NCBI RefSeq assembly: GCF_003096555.1
Contig: NZ_QEKM01000001.1
Location: forward strand, 2,914,001-2,978,000
DNA from: Simplicispira sp. 125
Lineage (GTDB): Bacteria > Pseudomonadota > Gammaproteobacteria > Burkholderiales > Burkholderiaceae_C
Reading direction: 5' to 3'
Length of the DNA: 64,000 nt
The notes under the pieces are model-generated. The model was not told the DNA's origin and made no database searches. It saw only the letters and a list, made by a program, of their open reading frames with translations. Shown piece after piece: positions 35,316-44,113 of this stretch. Numbering within the stretch: the stretch's first letter is position 1; every line of letters begins with the position of its first letter. A program made the translations under genes and the position numbers.

Positions 35316-36194
35316 ATGAAAGCACCCTCCCGCCTGCAGTCCCTCATCGACGAAGGCCTGATCGACACCGTGGTTCGCCAGTTGATGAGCGGCAAGGAAG
35401 CCATGGTTTTTGTGGTGCGCTGTGGCGACGAAACCCGCTGCGCCAAGATTTACAAAGAGGCCAACAACCGCAGCTTTCGCCAGGCGGTGGACTACACCGA
35501 GAACCGCAAGGTCAAAAACTCGCGCTCGGCGCGCGCCATCGCCAAGGGCAGCAAGTTTGGCCGGCAGGAGCAAGAGGCCGCCTGGCAGAACGCCGAGGTC
35601 GACGCGCTGTACCGCCTGGCCGCTGCAGGCGTGCGCGTGCCGCAGCCGTTCAATTTCCACGACGGTGTGCTGCTGATGGAGCTGGTGACCGACGCCCACG
35701 GCGACGCGGCCCCACGCCTGAACGATGTGGCCTTTTCCCCGGAAGACGCCCGCGCCCACCACGCGACGCTGGTGGCCGAAGTGGTGCGCATGCTGTGCGC
35801 GGGCGTGGTGCACGGTGATCTGTCAGAATTCAATATCCTGCTGGCGCACCTGCCTGGCATTGACGGCGAAGAGGGCCACGATGGGCCCGTCATCATCGAC
35901 CTGCCCCAGGCCGTGGACGCCGCGGGCAACAACCACGCCCAGCGCATGCTGCTGCGCGACGTGGCCAACCTGCGCAATTTCTTTGGCCAGTTCGCACCCG
36001 AGCTGCGCACCACCCAATACGGCCCCGAGATCTGGAGCCTGTACCAGAGCGGCCTGCTGAGCAACGAAACGCCGCTGACCGGCCGCTACGCACCCGAGCG
36101 CGTTGACGTGGACATGCAGGCCGTGCTGCGCGAAATCGACGACGCGCGCGATGAAGAGGCCGCGCGCAGGCTGCGCATGGCCAGTGCGGCCTGA
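35316..36194 (+). CDS. RIO-type serine/threonine protein kinase
   Basis: 292 residues resembling the RIO1-like kinases of proteobacteria. The P-loop-like motif is MSGKEAMVFVV, with the ATP-binding Lys in CAKIYKEANNRSF. The catalytic loop is HGDLSEFNIL, and IIDLPQAV stands in for the metal-binding DFPQ. Protein phosphorylation is expected; the substrate is unknown, although eukaryotic RIO kinases act in ribosome maturation. It follows tapT by 78 bp and may be in the same unit. ATG 35316 begins a good family N-terminus (SRLQSLIDEGLIDTVVRQL). Confidence 0.88.
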   Translation: MKAPSRLQSLIDEGLIDTVVRQLMSGKEAMVFVVRCGDETRCAKIYKEANNRSFRQAVDYTENRKVKNSRSARAIAKGSKFGRQEQEAAWQNAEVDALYRLAAAGVRVPQPFNFHDGVLLMELVTDAHGDAAPRLNDVAFSPEDARAHHATLVAEVVRMLCAGVVHGDLSEFNILLAHLPGIDGEEGHDGPVIIDLPQAVDAAGNNHAQRMLLRDVANLRNFFGQFAPELRTTQYGPEIWSLYQSGLLSNETPLTGRYAPERVDVDMQAVLREIDDARDEEAARRLRMASAA

Positions 36195-36276
36195 GGCCGT
36201 TGTGGCCCGACTGCGGCACAATCGCGCCCTTTTTGCGCGTGCGCTGCACCCAGACCAGGCCCGCCCCTTACCCACC

Positions 36277-36759
36277 ATGCCCGCCCTTCACATTCGTACT
36301 TTCCGCCCGGGCGACGAACCCGCTTTGCGGGCGCTTTTCCACGCAGCGGTGCACGGCCTCGCCCACAAGGAATACACCCCCGAGCAGCTCGCCGCCTGGG
36401 CTCCACAGGACTACGACACGGTGCAGTGGGCCCGGCGCATGCAGGCCAACCAGCCCTTCATCGCCCAGGTGCCGGACACCGGGGCGGTGGCTGGATTTGC
36501 AGATCTGCAGGCCAGCGGGTACATCGACCAGTTCTTTGTCGCGCCAGCGTTTGCCGGGCAGGGCGTGGCCCGTGCGCTCATGGGCCACATCCACGCACAG
36601 GCTGCACAGCGCGGTATCGCCCAGTTGCACGCCGACGTGAGCCTGACGGCAGAGCCTTTCTTTGCCGCCTGCGGCTTTGTGGTGCAGGCACGCCAGCAGG
36701 CCGAGCGGCAGGGCGTGGTGCTGCACAACGCCCGCATGGTCAAGGTGTTGATCATGTGA
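36277..36759 (+). CDS. GNAT-family N-acetyltransferase
   Basis: 160 residues. The acetyl-CoA-binding motif A is FFVAPAFAGQGVARALM (the xxGQGVA turn). The N-terminal region is IRTFRPGDEPALRALF and the C-terminal strand is FFAACGFVVQARQ. The form is that of YafP-like acetyltransferases acting on small molecules or proteins; the substrate is unknown. ATG 36277 is chosen at the domain start; the frame is open for 58 further codons upstream but overlaps the kinase gene. It ends next to a diverged repeat copy. Confidence 0.87.
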   Translation: MPALHIRTFRPGDEPALRALFHAAVHGLAHKEYTPEQLAAWAPQDYDTVQWARRMQANQPFIAQVPDTGAVAGFADLQASGYIDQFFVAPAFAGQGVARALMGHIHAQAAQRGIAQLHADVSLTAEPFFAACGFVVQARQQAERQGVVLHNARMVKVLIM

Positions 36760-36811
36760 TTTGATCGCTGTGAGCGCTTTACGGTCCAGCTCCGGAAGCC
36801 CGTTTTGGCTT
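36759..36811 (+). repeat. Comamonadaceae intergenic repeat, copy 9 (diverged)
   Basis: atttgatcgctgtgagcgct ... ctccggaagcccgttttgg, directly at the acetyltransferase stop. Confidence 0.5.
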
Positions 36812-36915
36812 GTGATCCGGCCCCGCACTGTGTCTTTGGGCCCGCAAGTGCCTTACAGTAGCCGCCCCGCCCTGCACAAATCCACCCCACCACAGCCCCC
36901 CAGGGCTTTCACCCC

Positions 36916-37167
36916 ATGACCAAAGAACTGGCCCGACAGCGCGAACTGAACCCGATGGAACTGTGCGAGGCCTGCAAGGGCATCCAGCGCAACTGGCGCC
37001 GTGCGCCCGGCCATGCCGAACTGGTGCAGCGCGGCAACCGCAAGGAAGACCGCCCGAGTGGCACTGTCACCATCACCCGCTACCAGTGCGACCACTGCGG
37101 TACCTCCTGGGAGTACGAGAACGACAAGAAGAACCAGCAAGCGGGCTGGTCGGTGGTGGGGCGCTGA
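36916..37167 (+). CDS. Small zinc-ribbon-like protein
   Basis: 83 residues with two CxxC pairs, CEACKG and CDHCGT, about 33 residues apart, which should bind one zinc ion. The region between is basic (RNWRRAPGHAE, RGNRKEDR), and the protein ends NQQAGWSVVGR. No named family recognised. A nucleic-acid or protein-binding role would fit a zinc ribbon. It stands alone between the GNAT and pirin genes and is followed by a decayed repeat. Confidence 0.7.
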   Translation: MTKELARQRELNPMELCEACKGIQRNWRRAPGHAELVQRGNRKEDRPSGTVTITRYQCDHCGTSWEYENDKKNQQAGWSVVGR

Positions 37168-37184
37168 TACACCTTCAATTGCTA

Positions 37185-37232
37185 TTTATTTTGTAGCTTT
37201 TAACGGTTGATACGCGGGCGTAAAAGGCACTT
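37185..37232 (+). repeat. Comamonadaceae intergenic repeat, copy 10 (strongly diverged)
   Basis: tttattttgtagcttttaac ... ggcgtaaaaggcacttttt. Only the outline of the repeat remains. Confidence 0.35.
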
Positions 37233-37402
37233 TTTTGCTCTATCTGTGTCTGACCACTGAAGGCATCGGCCCTTGCGTGCAGCCAGGCAGCACCAAAGAG
37301 CCTTCTTCCCAAGCCGTCTCAACAATGCAACGCACTGTCCCACCACGGGGGGCTTTTCGTGCAGGCCGATCACCGGTCCAATAGAGGGGAAGGAGCCACG
37401 CC

Positions 37403-38458
37403 ATGTCGCAACACACCACCCCCGTTCTAAACAGCCAGCCGCTGGGCCCGCAGTGGCCCACGCTCGACCCGTTTCTTTTCTGCGCTCACCATGACGATGC
37501 CTACCCCGCAGGCAACGCCGCGTTCGGCCCCGCCGTGCCCATTGAAGACCGCCAGATCGGCAGCGACTTCAGCCGCAAGGACGGCTGGAGCATGTACCAC
37601 GGCGACACCGTGCCGGGCTTTCCGGGCCACCCGCACAGGGGCTTTGAAACCGTGACGCTGGTGCGCAAGGGCCTCATCGACCATTCCGACTCGCTGGGCG
37701 CTGCGGCGCGGTTTGGCGGCGGCGATGTGCAGTGGGTCACCGCCGGCAAGGGCATCGTGCATTCTGAGATGTTCCCGCTGCTGAGCGCCAGCGAACCCAA
37801 TCCGCTGGAGCTGTTCCAGATCTGGCTGAACCTGCCCGCGCGCAACAAGATGGTGGAGCCGCACTTCACCATGCTGTGGAACGAGCGCATTCCGCGCCTC
37901 GTCCACCACGACGACGCTGGGCGCGCGACCACGGTAACGGTGGTGGCCGGTGCACTGCCGGGAGCGCCCAGCCCGCTGGCACCGCCCCCGGAGTCGTGGG
38001 CCTCGCAGCCCGAGGCCGACGTGGCCATCTGGACGCTGCGCATGGACCCCGGCGCCCAGTGGACGCTGCCCGCTGCACAAGGCCAAGGCACGCGCCGCAT
38101 GCTGTACTTCTTCATGGGCGAGGGCCTGCGCGTGGGGCCGCAGGACGTGGGCCAGCATGCCGCGCTGGAGCTGGTGGCGGGCCAGGACTGGCCACTGACC
38201 AACACCGGCGCCACGCCCGTGGAATGCCTGGTACTGCAAGGCCAGCCCATTGCCGAGCCCGTGGCGCAATACGGCCCGTTTGTGATGAACACCCAGCAGG
38301 AGATCATGCAGGCCCTGCAGGACTACCGCCGCACCCAGTTCGGCGGTTGGCCCTGGCCCGAGCAGGATCCAGTGCACGGCACCGAAGCGCGCCGGTTTGC
38401 GCGCTACCCGGGGCAAACGCAGGAAGAGCGCCCCGCTGAGGCCGTGGCTGGCGGATAG
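37403..38458 (+). CDS. Pirin family protein
   Basis: 351 residues, a bicupin. The N-terminal cupin carries metal ligands in FPGHPHRGFETVTLV and GKGIVHSEMF (His, His, His, Glu). The C-terminal cupin is present but lacks the same ligands. Pirins are iron-binding proteins, some with quercetin 2,3-dioxygenase activity and some acting as co-regulators. This one is longer than typical (about 290), with an extra N-terminal segment and a C-terminal tail (WPWPEQDPVHGTEARRFARY) seen in the larger bacterial branch. A gaaggag site precedes ATG 37403. Confidence 0.88.
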   Translation: MSQHTTPVLNSQPLGPQWPTLDPFLFCAHHDDAYPAGNAAFGPAVPIEDRQIGSDFSRKDGWSMYHGDTVPGFPGHPHRGFETVTLVRKGLIDHSDSLGAAARFGGGDVQWVTAGKGIVHSEMFPLLSASEPNPLELFQIWLNLPARNKMVEPHFTMLWNERIPRLVHHDDAGRATTVTVVAGALPGAPSPLAPPPESWASQPEADVAIWTLRMDPGAQWTLPAAQGQGTRRMLYFFMGEGLRVGPQDVGQHAALELVAGQDWPLTNTGATPVECLVLQGQPIAEPVAQYGPFVMNTQQEIMQALQDYRRTQFGGWPWPEQDPVHGTEARRFARYPGQTQEERPAEAVAGG

Positions 38459-38604
38459 GCTGCGCGCCACGGGCCCTGTTCGGCAGGCGTGCGGATCGAG
38501 GGCGCCTCGTGGACAATCGGCGGTTTTGATGCGCACGCGGGTGCCAGGGCTCGGCCCACCGCACCGCCGCGCTGTTTCCCTCCACTGAAAGCGCAAGCAA
38601 CATC

Positions 38605-39075
38605 ATGGCCATCACCAAAGACTCTGCCGTCACCATCACCTACAAAGTCACCACGCCCCAGGGCAAGCCGCTGGACGGGGGCAGCCTGTCGTACCTGCAT
38701 GGCGGCTACGAAAACATCTTCCCCAAGGTCGAAGCCGCGCTGGAAGGCCAGGCCGTGGGCTTCAGCACCGCACTGGACCTGGCCGCGGAAGACGCCTTTG
38801 GCGAGCGCGATGAGGGCCTGGTGCGTACCATCCCCAAGAGCGAGTTCCCCCCGGGCGTGAAGGTGGGCGGACAACTACAGGCGGTGGACAACGAAGGCCA
38901 GCCCCAGGTGTTCAACGTGGTCAAGATCAAGGGCCCCGAGGTGCATCTGGACGGCAACCACCCGCTGGCGGGACAGGCGCTGAAGTTCAGCTGCAAAGTG
39001 ACTGAAGTGCGCGCTGCAAGTGCCGAAGAAATCGCCCACCGCCATGTGCATGGTGCGCATGGCCACCAGCATTAA
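38605..39075 (+). CDS. slyD: FKBP-type peptidyl-prolyl isomerase, SlyD-like
   Basis: 156 residues with the SlyD layout: an FKBP half (VTITYKVTTPQGKPLDGG, then YLHGGYENIFPKVEAALEG), an inserted-in-flap chaperone domain (VRTIPKSEFPPGVKVGG onward), the second FKBP strand (GNHPLAGQALKFSCKVTEV), and a His-rich metal-binding tail HRHVHGAHGHQH. It catalyses proline isomerisation, acts as a folding helper, and may deliver nickel. ATG 38605 begins the family N-terminus. A near-consensus repeat copy follows and could act as its terminator. Confidence 0.9.
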   Translation: MAITKDSAVTITYKVTTPQGKPLDGGSLSYLHGGYENIFPKVEAALEGQAVGFSTALDLAAEDAFGERDEGLVRTIPKSEFPPGVKVGGQLQAVDNEGQPQVFNVVKIKGPEVHLDGNHPLAGQALKFSCKVTEVRAASAEEIAHRHVHGAHGHQH

Positions 39076-39083
39076 AAACTATC

Positions 39084-39132
39084 ATTTTTATAGCTGCTAG
39101 CGCTTACCTGAAAAGCGCTAGAGGCAAAAAAA
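39084..39132 (+). repeat. Comamonadaceae intergenic repeat, copy 11
   Basis: tatagctgctagcgcttacc ... aaaagcgctagaggcaaaaaaa. The two arms (ctagcgctt and aagcgctag) form a hairpin followed by A/T-rich sequence, lying between convergent genes. Confidence 0.85.
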
Positions 39133-39209
39133 CCATCAAATTTTTTGCAAGCAGCGCTCGGCTTGTAAAACGACGCCGCGCAGAGAGGTGAGGCCTGGCC
39201 CCGCCGCCC

Positions 39210-40154
39210 TCACCGCTGCAAAAACCGCTGCACCACAGCCAGCGTTGCCACCGGGTCTTCTTCCTGCGGCACATGGCCCAGGCCTTCAAACACGACGAGC
39301 TGCGAGCCTGCAATGTCCGCCGCAAAACGGTCGCCGTTCACAGGCGGTATCAGCCGGTCGTGCTGGCCCCACAAAATGAGCGTGGGCAGTTGCAGGCCGC
39401 GGATGTCCTGCTCGCGCCCCGTGTTGCGCTGGGCCATGCGCACCGCCAGCGCATGGCGGTTGCCCGCGCGGCGGGCCAGGTCGCTATAGCGCTGCACCAG
39501 CTCGGGCGTGACCCGCCCCGGATCGCCATAGACGTTGCGCACCGATTTTTCGACCATGCCGGGTGGCAGCAGATAGCCCATCAGTGCACTCAGGCCCGGT
39601 GTGCGTGCCACCCGAAAGGCCAGTGGCATGGATTCGGGCTCAAAGGCATAGCCCGCAGCGTCCACCAGAATGAGCTTTTCCACCCGCTGCGGCGCGGCGT
39701 GCGCCGTGGCCCAGGCGACTTCGCCGCCCAGCGAATTGCCGCCGATGACAAAACGCTGCACACCCAACTGGTCGAGCAGCGCCAGCACCAAGCGCACATA
39801 GACGGTCATCGAATAATCGTCAGCGGCATTCGGGCCGGTGAGGCCAAAGCCCGGCAAATCGAAGCGGATCACTCGGCGGGTTTTGCGCAGTTCCTCGGCC
39901 CAGCCGTCCCAGGTGTGCAGGCTCGCAGACGTGCCGTGGACCAGCACGAGGGGCGCGGGGTCATCCCTCGGGCCTTCGTCGCGCAGGTGCACGCGCTGGC
40001 CGTCCACCCCGATGAAGGTGGACGGTGCCTGCGCCCAGCGTTTCTCCACGTCGGCGGGTGCGAGATCGGGCGCCCAGGCCCAGGCCAGCAGCGCTGCGGT
40101 GGCGAGCACCAGCAGCGCCAGCAGGGCCAGAACAATGCGCAGTCCGGCTTTCAT
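39210..40154 (-). CDS. Alpha/beta hydrolase, membrane-anchored
   Basis: 314 residues. An N-terminal hydrophobic anchor (about residues 6-27, IVLALLALLVLATAALLAWA) is followed by a canonical hydrolase. LVLVHGTSASLHTWDGW is the oxyanion region, GGNSLGGEVAWA the Ser elbow, LILWGQHDRLIP the Asp, and FEGLGHVPQEEDP the His. It may hydrolyse an ester, thioester or ring-cleavage product. It is the last gene of the acyl-CoA operon, starting 6 bp after the CoA-transferase-family gene. Confidence 0.85.
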   Translation of the reverse strand: MKAGLRIVLALLALLVLATAALLAWAWAPDLAPADVEKRWAQAPSTFIGVDGQRVHLRDEGPRDDPAPLVLVHGTSASLHTWDGWAEELRKTRRVIRFDLPGFGLTGPNAADDYSMTVYVRLVLALLDQLGVQRFVIGGNSLGGEVAWATAHAAPQRVEKLILVDAAGYAFEPESMPLAFRVARTPGLSALMGYLLPPGMVEKSVRNVYGDPGRVTPELVQRYSDLARRAGNRHALAVRMAQRNTGREQDIRGLQLPTLILWGQHDRLIPPVNGDRFAADIAGSQLVVFEGLGHVPQEEDPVATLAVVQRFLQR

Positions 40155-40160
40155 CGTTGT

Positions 40161-41213
40161 CTATCCGGCCTTGCCATCGAGCGGCAGAAAGCGCGGCGCA
40201 GGCGCCACGTCAAAGCCTGCGCCCGCCGTGCGCACGTAGGTACCCCGCGCCACGTTGTGCGGGTGCTCTGCCGCCTGCGCCACGCTGAGCACCGGCGCAA
40301 AGCACACGTCCGTGCCTTCCAGCAAGGCATCCCAGTGCGCGCGCGGCTGGCTGGCAAACAGGGCCGTCAGGCGGTCTTTGAGGGCAGGCCAGGTGCGCGG
40401 GTCAAACTGGCGCTTCAGGTCCACGTCGCCCAAACCGAGCTTTTGCAGGAGCAGCGCGTAGAACTGCGGCTCCAGCGCGCCCAGCGTGATGCTGCCGCCA
40501 TCGGCGCAGCGGTACACGTCGTAGAAGGGCGAATCGTGGAACGGGCTGGGGTGCGGGCCGTCCAGCTGGCCGCTGCCGCGAATCCACTGCGCAATGCCGC
40601 CCAGCATGGCCACGATGTCGACGATGGCGGCGTCCACCACGCGGCCCTGGCCGCTGGTTTTGGCTTCCAGAATGGCGCAGACCATGCCAAACGCCAGGCC
40701 CAGCGCGCCCCCCGCATCACCCACCACCGTGGGCGGCACGATGGGCCGCTCGCCCCGGTGCGCCGAGAGCGAGAGCATGCCGGTCAGCGCCACGTAGTTC
40801 AGGTCGTGCCCGGCCGCCTGTGCCAGCGGGCCGCTCTGGCCCCAGCCGGTCATGCGGCCGTAGACGATGCGCGGGTTGGCCTTGGCGCAGTCGGCCGGGC
40901 CAAGCTTTAGGCGCTCCATCACGCCGGGGCGGTTGCCTTCGATCAGCGCGTCGGCCTGGGCCACCAGGGCCAAGGCCTCGGCGCGGGCGGCGTCCTGCTT
41001 GAGGTCGAGCAGCACCACGGTTTTGCCACGCCGCAAGGGGTTGTCACCGCTGCCGCCGAGTTGCGCCGCCACAGCGCCCTGCTGCGGGCGGGCAATCACC
41101 GTGACCTCGGCGCCCATGTCGGCCAGCATGCGCGCGGCCAGCGGGCCAGGGCCAATTCCTTCGAATTCGACGATGCGGATGCCGGCGAGGGGGGAAGACA
41201 GTGGCGCGCTCAT
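40161..41213 (-). CDS. CaiB/BaiF (class III CoA-transferase) family protein, AMACR-like
   Basis: 350 residues, nearest in shape to alpha-methylacyl-CoA racemase. IRIVEFEGIGPGPLAARMLADMG opens the Rossmann half, LIEGNRPGVMERLKLGPADC and GRMTGWGQSGPLAQ are family hallmarks, and AGHDLNYVALTG carries the catalytic Asp region. Such enzymes epimerise 2-methylacyl-CoA or transfer CoA between acids. Within this operon a racemase would prepare branched acyl-CoA for the dehydrogenase encoded just upstream. It overlaps that gene by four bases. Confidence 0.87.
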   Translation of the reverse strand: MSAPLSSPLAGIRIVEFEGIGPGPLAARMLADMGAEVTVIARPQQGAVAAQLGGSGDNPLRRGKTVVLLDLKQDAARAEALALVAQADALIEGNRPGVMERLKLGPADCAKANPRIVYGRMTGWGQSGPLAQAAGHDLNYVALTGMLSLSAHRGERPIVPPTVVGDAGGALGLAFGMVCAILEAKTSGQGRVVDAAIVDIVAMLGGIAQWIRGSGQLDGPHPSPFHDSPFYDVYRCADGGSITLGALEPQFYALLLQKLGLGDVDLKRQFDPRTWPALKDRLTALFASQPRAHWDALLEGTDVCFAPVLSVAQAAEHPHNVARGTYVRTAGAGFDVAPAPRFLPLDGKAG

Positions 41214-42367
41214 GTGCCCAGTCTCCGTGCAATCAAGTCTTTCATGATTTCCGTCGTGCCTCCGTAAATGCGTTGAATGCGGGCATCAGCATACAGGCGC
41301 GCAATCGGGTACTCGGCCATGTAGCCATAGCCGCCGAAGAGCTGAAGACATTCGTCGGTCACCTTGCCCTGCTGCTCGGTGCACCACCATTTGGCCATGT
41401 AGGCGGCTTCGTCGTCCAACGTGCCATCGAGCAGGCGCTGGATGCAGTCGTTCACGAAACTGCGCACCACATGGGCCAGGGTGGCGCATTCGGCCAGCTT
41501 GAAGCGGGTGTTTTGAAAGTCGAACACGCTCTGTCCGAAGGCTTTGCGGCCCTTGGTGTACTCCACCGTCAATTCGACGGCCCGCTCGATCACCGCCGCA
41601 GCGGGCACGGCCAGCAGCAGGCGCTCGTAGGGCAGCTGGCTCATCAGTTGGCGAAAGCCTTGGCCTTCCTGCCCGCCGAGCAACTGGTCCGCTTTCAGGC
41701 GCACGCCGTCAAAGAACAGCTCGGCGGTGTCCGACGCATGCTGGCCCAGCTTCTCCAGCCGCCTGCCGACACGAAAGCCGGGCAGGTTTTCGGTCTCCAG
41801 CACCACCAGCGAGACACCGCTGCTGCCCGGCCCGCCGGTGCGCACGGCGACCACCAGCAAGTTGGCAGTGAAGCCGTTGGTGATGAAGGTTTTGGCGCCG
41901 TCGATCACATAGTGGTCACCGTCTTTGCTGGCCTTGGTGCGCAGCGCTTTCAGATCGGAGCCACAGCCGGGCTCGGTCAGTGCGATACCCGCGAGCATCT
42001 CTCCGCTGGCCAGCCGGGGCAGCCAGCGCTGCTTTTGCTCCTCGGTGCCGTAGTCCAGGATGTAGTGCGCGGCAATGGTGTGCACGGCCGTGTTGGCGGG
42101 CACTTCGGCGCGGGCCAGTTCGTCCTGCACCACCAGCTGGTAGGCCAGGTTGGCGCCTGCGCCGCCATACGCCTCGGGCATCTCGGGCAGCAGAAAGCCC
42201 AGCTCGCCAAACGGGCGCCAGACCTCGCGCGGGATGAAGCCCTGGCGGCGCCAGCCGTCCAGGTGCGGCACCAGCTCGTTGGTGATGAAACGCCTGGCCT
42301 GTTCTCTGAACGCTTCGATGTCTTCATCCATCCAGGCGTGGCGATGCAGTTGGGGCAGCAGGCTCAT
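41210..42367 (-). CDS. Acyl-CoA dehydrogenase
   Basis: 385 residues, full length for an FAD-dependent acyl-CoA dehydrogenase. Landmarks are AYGGAGANLAYQLVVQDELA, the signature IALTEPGCGSDLKALRTKA and ITNGFTANLLVV in the beta domain. In the C-terminal helical domain are QSVFDFQNTRFKLAE, LQLFGGYGYMAEYPIARLYAD and RIYGGTTEIMKDLIAR. It introduces the alpha-beta double bond of an acyl-CoA and passes electrons to ETF. It is coupled downstream to the CaiB-family gene and lies 4 bp after the SDR gene. Confidence 0.93.
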   Translation of the reverse strand: MSLLPQLHRHAWMDEDIEAFREQARRFITNELVPHLDGWRRQGFIPREVWRPFGELGFLLPEMPEAYGGAGANLAYQLVVQDELARAEVPANTAVHTIAAHYILDYGTEEQKQRWLPRLASGEMLAGIALTEPGCGSDLKALRTKASKDGDHYVIDGAKTFITNGFTANLLVVAVRTGGPGSSGVSLVVLETENLPGFRVGRRLEKLGQHASDTAELFFDGVRLKADQLLGGQEGQGFRQLMSQLPYERLLLAVPAAAVIERAVELTVEYTKGRKAFGQSVFDFQNTRFKLAECATLAHVVRSFVNDCIQRLLDGTLDDEAAYMAKWWCTEQQGKVTDECLQLFGGYGYMAEYPIARLYADARIQRIYGGTTEIMKDLIARRLGT

Positions 42368-42371
42368 GGCA

Positions 42372-43202
42372 TCAAATCCCCGTCAGGCCACCGCTGCACA
42401 TCAGCGTTTGGCCGCTCACATAGTCGGACTCGGGGATGCACAGCAGGTACACGGCCCCTGCGGCCTCGTCGGGCGTGCCGCCACGGCCCAGGGGAATCGA
42501 GCGTTCCATGGCCGCCATCAGGTCGGGATTGACGCCCACCTTGATCTCGCGGCCATCGATGTTCTCGGTGGCGTCGCTGTCGGCGCTCACCGTCAAGCGC
42601 GTCTTGATGAAGCCGTAGGCCACGCAGTTGACGGTCACGTTCATGCGGCCCCATTCCTTGGCCAGCGTCTGCGTCATGCCGACAATGCCGGCCTTGGCCG
42701 TGGAGTAGTTGGTCTGCCCGGCGTTGCCGAACAGGCCGGCCACCGACGAGATGTTGACCACCTTGCGCACCACGCTCTTACCGGCTTCCTTTTCCTGCTT
42801 GGAGAGCGCACGGATGACGGGCTGCGCGGCGCGCAGGATGCGAAACGGCGCCGTCAGGTGCACATCGAGCATGGCGTACCACTGCTCGTCGGTCATCTTC
42901 TGCACCACGTTGTCCCAGGTGTAGCCAGCGTTGTTGACGATGATGTCCAGGCCCTTGAATTCGCTCACCGCCGTGCCGATGAAGCGCTCGGCAAAATCGG
43001 GCGCTGTCACGCTGCCAATGCAGGCCACGGCCTGCCCACCGGCAGCGCGGATGGCCGCGACGACTTCTTGCGCGGGGGCTTCGTCGAGGTCATTGACGAC
43101 GACATGCGCGCCTTCGCTGGCGAGCTTGAGCGCGATGGAGCGGCCGATGCCGCGGCCCGAGCCGGTGATGAGGGCGACCTTGCCTTCGAGTTTCTTTGTC
43201 AT
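42372..43202 (-). CDS. Short-chain dehydrogenase/reductase (3-hydroxyacyl-CoA dehydrogenase-like)
   Basis: 276 residues. The NAD(P)-binding motif is ITGSGRGIGRS with NDLD after the second strand, the latter favouring NAD. NNAG, VNISSVAGLFGNAGQTNYSTAK (catalytic Ser, Tyr, Lys) and the C-terminal YVSGQTLMCSGGLTG are as in FabG and 3-hydroxyacyl-CoA dehydrogenases. In this operon it most likely oxidises the 3-hydroxyacyl-CoA formed by the MaoC-type hydratases encoded upstream. Confidence 0.9.
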   Translation of the reverse strand: MTKKLEGKVALITGSGRGIGRSIALKLASEGAHVVVNDLDEAPAQEVVAAIRAAGGQAVACIGSVTAPDFAERFIGTAVSEFKGLDIIVNNAGYTWDNVVQKMTDEQWYAMLDVHLTAPFRILRAAQPVIRALSKQEKEAGKSVVRKVVNISSVAGLFGNAGQTNYSTAKAGIVGMTQTLAKEWGRMNVTVNCVAYGFIKTRLTVSADSDATENIDGREIKVGVNPDLMAAMERSIPLGRGGTPDEAAGAVYLLCIPESDYVSGQTLMCSGGLTGI

Positions 43203-43220
43203 GGGGTTCCTTGTGTGGGT

Positions 43221-43646
43221 TCAGGCCAGCGCCACGAGGGCATCGCCGACGATTTTGGTTTGGCCAAACTGGTTGGCACTGGTGAGCTCGATGCGCACGC
43301 AGTGCTCGCCGTTGTGCTCGAGCTTCTCGACGATGCGACCGCTGCAGCGCATGGCGTTGCCCAGGTGCGTGATGCCCTGAAAACGTGCATTGAATGTGCG
43401 CAACTGGCTTTGCGGCGCCCACGCGGTGACCACGCGGCCCAGCCAGGCCATGCCCAACATGCCTTGGGAAAACACATCGGGCATGCCGGCGCGGCGTGCG
43501 ACATCGATATCGATGTGCATGGGATTGTGGTCGCCCGACGCGCCGGAAAACAGCGCCAGCGTGGTGCGGTCGACCGGTGGCAGTTGCAGGTCGGGCAGGG
43601 TATCGCCGACCTGGATCTGCGCAAAGCTAGGTGTCTTGAATGTCAT
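43221..43646 (-). CDS. MaoC-type dehydratase (hot-dog enoyl-CoA hydratase)
   Basis: 141 residues, a single hot-dog domain. FSGASGDHNPMHIDIDVARR contains the hydratase motif Asp-His pair (D-x-N-x-x-H pattern), followed by VFSQGMLGMAWLGRVV. It adds water to an enoyl-CoA. The adjacent gene encodes a related half-domain, and such pairs form a two-domain hydratase in degradation of bulky acyl-CoAs such as steroid side chains. It is spaced 12 bp from that gene. Confidence 0.87.
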   Translation of the reverse strand: MTFKTPSFAQIQVGDTLPDLQLPPVDRTTLALFSGASGDHNPMHIDIDVARRAGMPDVFSQGMLGMAWLGRVVTAWAPQSQLRTFNARFQGITHLGNAMRCSGRIVEKLEHNGEHCVRIELTSANQFGQTKIVGDALVALA

Positions 43647-43658
43647 GGCGTTCTCCCG

Positions 43659-44099
43659 TCAGTGGCGAACCACGAGCACCGTGCGCATCTCGGCCACGAG
43701 CTCGTTCTTTTGATTGGTGGCGCGGGAGGTCTTGACGACAAATTCCAGTGCGCCATTTTTCTTGTCATAGATATCGCCGATTTCGGAGCGCACCGTGATG
43801 GTGTCGCCCGCGCAGGCGCTGCGGTGGTAGGTGAAGCTCTGTTCACCGTGCAGCAGTTTGGCGATAGGCACGTCCAGCAGGGTCAACAGCGCGTCGGTGG
43901 CGCCCGAATCGAGTTCCGCGCCAAAGAGGAAGGTGGGCGGAGCCGGCAGATCGGCGTAGCCCGCCGATTGCGCGGCCTGCACGTCGGTGTACTCGGGCGC
44001 GGTCTCGCCAATGGCCTTGGCAAAAAAGCGCAGGCGGCTGCGGTCCAGCGCCATTTCGGACGGTGGCAGCGCATGGCCAATCCATTTCTTGTCAATCAT
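43659..44099 (-). CDS. MaoC N-terminal-type (FAS1-like dehydratase) domain protein
   Basis: 146 residues from ATG 44099, chosen for the acggag site eight bases upstream; ATG 44117 overlaps the thiolase end. It is the hot-dog fold without the catalytic Asp-His motif: WIGHALPPSEMALDRSRLRFFAKAIGE, then PPTFLFGAE and HGEQSFTYHRSACAGDTITV. Proteins of this type pair with a catalytic MaoC subunit to form a heteromeric enoyl-CoA hydratase with a larger acyl pocket. The catalytic partner is the next gene. Confidence 0.85.
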   Translation of the reverse strand: MIDKKWIGHALPPSEMALDRSRLRFFAKAIGETAPEYTDVQAAQSAGYADLPAPPTFLFGAELDSGATDALLTLLDVPIAKLLHGEQSFTYHRSACAGDTITVRSEIGDIYDKKNGALEFVVKTSRATNQKNELVAEMRTVLVVRH

Positions 44100-44113
44100 G
44101 TCAGCACTCCGTT

